Source: Serendipita indica DSM 11827 (Eukaryota; Basidiomycota; Agaricomycetes; Sebacinales; Serendipitaceae). Taken from it: a stretch of DNA of 64,000 nucleotides. Below, one piece after another: positions 59,818-64,000 of this stretch. The notes beneath the pieces are model-generated. The model was not told where the DNA came from. It saw only the letters and a program-made list of their open reading frames with translations, and ran no database searches. Numbering within the stretch: the stretch's first letter is position 1; every line of letters begins with the position of its first letter. The translations under genes were made by a program, and so were the position numbers. The stretch is from NCBI GenBank assembly GCA_910890315.1, contig CAJVGD010000019.1, positions 310,001 through 374,000 of the forward strand. Reading direction: 5' to 3'.

Positions 59818-61465
59818 ATGTCTAGAGTCTCGACAACACTTGGTCGACTAGGTCGAACTCCGGTGACTCGAGTTGGTCGGCGGTTCATGGCTTCCAAGGT
59901 AATCAATGCCTCCTAATCATTTTTTTACAGTCTTTTATATTGTTATCAGTGATTATACTGACTCTTTTGACATTGCCGACTCATTTGTTCAGGCCAGCAC
60001 GAGTTATGTCGCTGTCACGCATCCAGAAGACGCAGGATCGCTTCCCGAGTCCTATCTATCGCAAATAAAGGCGCACTCGGACTATCTGACCAACACGTAC
60101 GCTCGTCCACCACTCATTCTTTCACACGGCAAGGGCTCGTGGGTGTTCGATGTTATCGGACGCAAGTACCTCGATTTCAGTGCAGGTATTGCCGTCAACG
60201 CTCTTGGACACGGCGATGAGCAGATTGCTCAGCTCGCTGGAGAACAAGCCGGCAGGATGATCCATACTAGCAACGTCTGGTATAATGAATGGGCAGGCGA
60301 GCTCGCACAACTTCTTGTCGAGACTACGAGACAGCATGGTGGGTTGGGATTCGCGCCTGGTGGAAAAGAACAGCGTGGTGAGGGGGGTGCAAAAGTCTTC
60401 TTCTCCAATTCGGGGACAGAGGCAAACGAGGGTGCGATCAAGTTTGCGCGCAAGTATGGAAAAGAGACTTGGGCAAATGAGATGACGAATGGAGTCGGCG
60501 CTGCGCGCAAATGGGAGGATTCGACAAAGACCAAAGTGATCCATTTCACAAACGCGTTCCATGGGCGCTCGATGGGTGCACTATCTGCAACGGCGAATCC
60601 CAAGTATCAACTCCCCTTTACGCCACTCATTCCTGGATTTGAGCTCGTGCAGTATGGGGATATCGATGGCTTCCGCGCAAGGATAGATGAGGACACTTGT
60701 GCCGTACTCGTCGAACCAATTCAAGGTGAAGGCGGCGTACATGAAGCCAGTGAAGAGTTCTTTAGAACTTTACGCGCCGAGTGCGACCGCGTCGGTGCAG
60801 TGTTGATCTTTGATGAGATTCAGGTATGTTTTTGACTGACAGACCATGCTCTGTACTGAAGACCGTAATAGTGTGGTCTCTTCCGCTCAGGCTCCATGTG
60901 GGCACACTCTAAACTTCCACTGGATTGTCATCCAGACATTGTCACCATGGCGAAGCCGCTCGCAAACGGATTCCCCATCGGTGCCATTATGGTCCGAGAC
61001 CACATCGCCAACACTATCACACCAGGTCAACTTGCTCCTTTCATACCATATGCCTTTTACTGACAAATGGCTCAACAGGCTCGCATGGCACCACCTTTGG
61101 CGGCTCGGTCTTTGCCACGCGCCTCGCACACCACGTCCTCACGCGGCTATCCTCGCCCACGTTGACCGCGCACATCGACAGCGTCGCCAAGCACCTCGAT
61201 TCGCGCCTCTCCAAACTCGAGACCTACTTCCCGGATCTCGTCAAGGGCCCCGCGCGGGGACGAGGGACTCATTAGGGGTATCCCATTCAAGGACACGACC
61301 GTACCATCAAGGCTCGTCGATGCCGCTCGTCAACGAGGCGTGCTGCTATTGACGGCTGGCAAAGACGCGGTTCGTCTCGTCCCAAGCTTGAACGTTGAAC
61401 GTGCAGAGGTCGACTTTGCTTTGGATGTGATTGAGAGCGTGCTTAGCACATTGGCAACCAAGTAA
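59818..61465 (+). CDS. ARG8: Acetylornithine aminotransferase, with a frame break
   Basis: Mitochondrial PLP enzyme of arginine synthesis. Starts MSRVSTTLGRLGRTPVTRVG, a basic targeting stretch. Class III aminotransferase motifs: SNSGTEANEGAIKFARKY, HGRSMGALSATANP, VEPIQGEGGV, LIFDEIQ then CGLFRSGSMWAHSKL across an intron, and the Schiff-base lysine in MAKPLANGFPIG (about 60,948). Introns near 60,825-60,872 and 61,026-61,078. After PDLVKGPARGRG at about 61,264 a run of three G puts the reading out of frame; the next bases continue as GLIRGIPFKDTTVPS and the frame runs to 61465. It is a real break or a one-base sequence error. Confidence 0.88.
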
Positions 61466-61890
61466 TTGTATTACATGTTGGTTCACAATAGACTTTTCTC
61501 TCCTTGGTCTCAAAGGCGCACGATGCGAATGCGAGATAGAGCGTTTTTTCTGTATTGGCAACTTACTGGAGGCTGGTTCGACAAATAATGTGACAAGGAA
61601 AGAAACAAATTTGGTATGGGAAAGACGAACGAGTGTGCACTGCGGGAAAGCCCAACAGGAGTGTGTTGTGCCAGTTAGTCGAATCTAGGGTAAATTGCAA
61701 GGAGGGACTTTTTCGTGAGAGCGTATAAGGATAGGAGAGGGTGGGTGGAAGCGCGTATGCACCTCGATAATGGTTAAGTTGTGTGTCCGCATGGAAGGGA
61801 ATTTGCAGCCGACACGCTGCAAATGGGGAGAGGAGTCCGTGTAAGTAATACAGAGAGAGAAAGAAGAGAGGAAGCAGAGTGGAGCCCCAG
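61466..61890. other. Convergent intergenic region
   Basis: Lies between the stops of ARG8 and the TVP38/TMEM64 gene. No coding signal was seen. Confidence 0.4.
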
Positions 61891-63499
61891 CTATCGCCGG
61901 AACGGGCGACTACCAATGAGACTAGAAGACCCGGAAAGGCGGCTTTCCGACATTTCCACTCCATCTTCTTCATCCGAGTCTCCAGCTACAGGCGACAAGA
62001 ATGCCTGTCTCTCGTCGGCCGTAGATGGCTCACGACTATGTCTGCTAGGAGAGAAGGGCGACCGCGGCACCATGCCGTCGTCTGCGAGTCGGGATCGTGG
62101 GTTATGAACCGGCAAGAGCGACTGGGACAACGCCGACGACTCGCACATGTCATCATCTTCGAGCTCGACGTCGACGGCTTTCCGCGCAATGTGGCCCAGG
62201 TAGATGAGAAGCAGGAAGCAAAGCACCACACCGACAATGGTGCTCCACTTTGCCAAGTAACTACTTTGTCGCTCCGCATCTGTCGTCTCGCCGTCGATAC
62301 CTTGTCCTTCTCCTACGCCATGGTAGCCCTTGAAGCTGCGGATGCCGCTTCCGATGCTAGTGTGAATGACGACCTTGAGCAAGCTGAGGGCTGTGCAGCC
62401 AATATAGGTTCGCCACCGTAGACTCGGGCTAGCCGCAAGGACGACATTCATGACGTTGTAAGGGTACGGGGCAAACCGGACCAGGAAGAGTAATTTTGGA
62501 TTCCGCGAGACGGCGCGCACGGTGCGAGCAAAAGAAGGCATGTGCTTGAGAAGCGAGACGAGTGATTTCCCAAAGAAATAACGAGAGATGAAGTAGACGA
62601 CAATGGCGCCAAAGAGAGATGCAGTGTACGAGAGCACGAATCCAGGCCAGGTGCCCCATGTGTAGCCAGCCAACATCATGAGGGTCGAGTACAGAGGGAA
62701 AGGGGCTAGAAGGGAGGAGGTCAGACCCAAGAATATGAGGCAGGCACCAAAATAGTGATGCGGGATACGTACGGACTGTCGTAAGCACGATCAACGAAAA
62801 CATGTATGCGTAGCCCGTGTAGCCTTCTGCGACGAGCCAGAGGGATAGATTGTCGAGCGCGGTAAACACTTCCGTCTTCCAGCACGCGACGGCGATGAGG
62901 AACCCGGCGCTGGTGGCGACCCATGCGCCAAACGAGAGCCATATTCGAACGCGAGGCGGCAAGTCTTGGAAGTACCCGCATGGACCCGCACTGTCCACGC
63001 GCGAAGATGTCGGTGGCGGGTAATGGGGTGAACGTGCCAGCGATACGGACGAGCTTCTCCCGCGGCGGGGTGCGTTTGCATACTGATATTGTTGGTGCTG
63101 ATGCTGTCGAGATAACGATTGAGGAGGAGTCTGGGTGGCCTGTCTCTGCGGGGCCTTTTCGGAGAGCGTTTCGCCAGTGACGGTGTCATGCGTTTGGTGC
63201 CCTGGCATGACCCGGGCTGGCGAATATTGGTGATAATGTTGCCCTGCGTATTTTGTAACAGGCTTGCTGCTACTCCGACCGTCTGTCGACGACGCCCCGG
63301 CGGTAGCGATGCCTACGTCTGGGTTGCTCGGGTGAGCCTTTGTCGACGAGGACGGCGGAGGCTTGCCAGACAATGTCGACGACGATTCTGAGGCATGATC
63401 AAAGCGTGAATAGGCTGGAGGAGCTCCCTGAAAGTCGCTGGGGCCGGATTGAAACTGCATGAGAATGCGGGTGTTGCTGCTGGAACCGTACGGATCCAT
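61891..63499 (-). CDS. TVP38/TMEM64-family membrane protein
   Basis: VTT-domain protein of Golgi or other secretory membranes, of the type related to lipid scramblases. Starts MDPYGSSSNTRIL at 63499. A long disordered N-terminus of about 180 residues (Ser, Gln, Pro and His rich) precedes membrane segments: FGAWVATSAGFLIAVACW, GYAYMFSLIVLTTV, an intron near 62,708-62,773, PPFPLYSTLMMLAGYTWG, FVLSYTASLFGAIVVYFISR and LFLVRFAPYPYNVMNVVLAA (a family motif). A last segment TIVGVVLCFLLLIYLG and an acidic tail follow. Stop at 61891. Confidence 0.85.
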
Positions 63500-64000
63500 G
63501 TTAAAGGGTATGGTCAAGGTAGAGGTCAACTCTGCAAGTAACCAAATACGAGTCAGCAAATCAGTGGGATTCGTTGTGAGAGCGAGGCAGGGCTAGAATG
63601 CAGTGGCAGGCAAGCGGCATAAATAAACTGGGCGGGCTCAGGCGCAGGCGGATACTCGGGGGAGCAGTGCAGACGCGATAATGAGAATAAGAAACGTACA
63701 GTGGACGATAAGATTGGCCAAAGGGAGCACGTGCGTCCGCGGCTACGAGCTCGGAGCGAGCAAAGACGGGGAAAAACGAGAGATGGGCAAATCGCAAGAG
63801 TCTCTGCAGAGTTTCTTGCTGGATATAATGAAAGTGTGCTGAACTGGGCCCGCCGTTGGCTGCGTCGTCTATAAGCCCGTGGACGTAGAGTCAAAGAGGC
63901 GACCCGCAATTTAATGGGCCCGCTAACCGCAGATTAGCCTGCACCTCATCAACGCAAAAACGGTTTATTCGTCGACAGAAATATCGTAGACAAAATACAT
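63500..64000. other. Upstream region of the TVP38/TMEM64 gene
   Basis: Probably leader and promoter. Frames seen here look random. The window ends in this stretch. Confidence 0.4.

Noticed and set aside
52000-61465. VPS34, VPS11 and TVP38 as a functional vesicle-traffic cluster
   Set aside because: Unrelated genes lie between them and housekeeping genes are dense; chance is the simpler view.
63553-63909. Open frame upstream of the TVP38/TMEM64 gene
   Set aside because: Arg/Ser-rich random-looking frame in the leader region, no domain.

Overview
This window looks like nuclear DNA of a filamentous basidiomycete, probably an Agaricomycete of the Rhizoctonia/Cantharellales kind. The signs are many 43-70 base introns, dense housekeeping genes on both strands, a White Collar-2 type GATA factor, F-box genes of the agaricomycete style, and HET-E-like NACHT-WD40 genes. 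The organism is inferred from gene content; nothing names it. I saw no rRNA, CRISPR array or intact transposon and found no tRNA by eye.

Layout. 1-8.2 kb is a plus-strand run: SVF1 (stress survival), OMA1 (mitochondrial protease), MTQ1 (release factor methyltransferase) and DBP6 (ribosome biogenesis helicase). 8.7-16.1 kb is one very large minus-strand gene for a ZNFX1-like helicase with CCCH, NFX1 and RZ zinc fingers. 16.5-37.1 kb is the accessory part. It holds three tandem NLR genes (N-terminal helical domain, NACHT ATPase, 14 WD40 repeats, conserved C-terminal tail), a 5'-truncated F-box-type gene, an F-box/LRR-like gene and PEX11. Between NLR A and NLR B lie decayed copies of PEX11, of the ZNFX1 N-terminus and of the F-box-type gene, in the order expected from an old tandem duplication of a ZNFX1 / F-box / NLR / PEX11 block.

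37.6-64 kb returns to housekeeping genes: WC-2, two facing SH3-protein paralogues, an inositol polyphosphate 5-phosphatase, a Ser/Thr-rich membrane protein, the splicing factor SAF4, the PI3-kinase VPS34, an NTF2-like protein, the cis-prenyltransferase RER2, the tethering subunit VPS11, a two-TM protein, ARG8 and a TVP38/TMEM64 protein. Three divergent pairs have start codons only 42-113 bases apart, so they probably share promoters.

The NLR block is the most interesting part. The two younger genes (B and C) carry nearly uniform WD40 repeats and a tract of very high mutual identity, while the older one (A) has diverged repeats and a reading-frame break. Together with the neighbouring ZNFX1-like gene, a class tied to RNA-based and antiviral defence elsewhere, this may be a fast-evolving self/non-self recognition locus. 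That function is inferred. Exon borders quoted to the base come from matching splice sites and reading frame; other borders are approximate.
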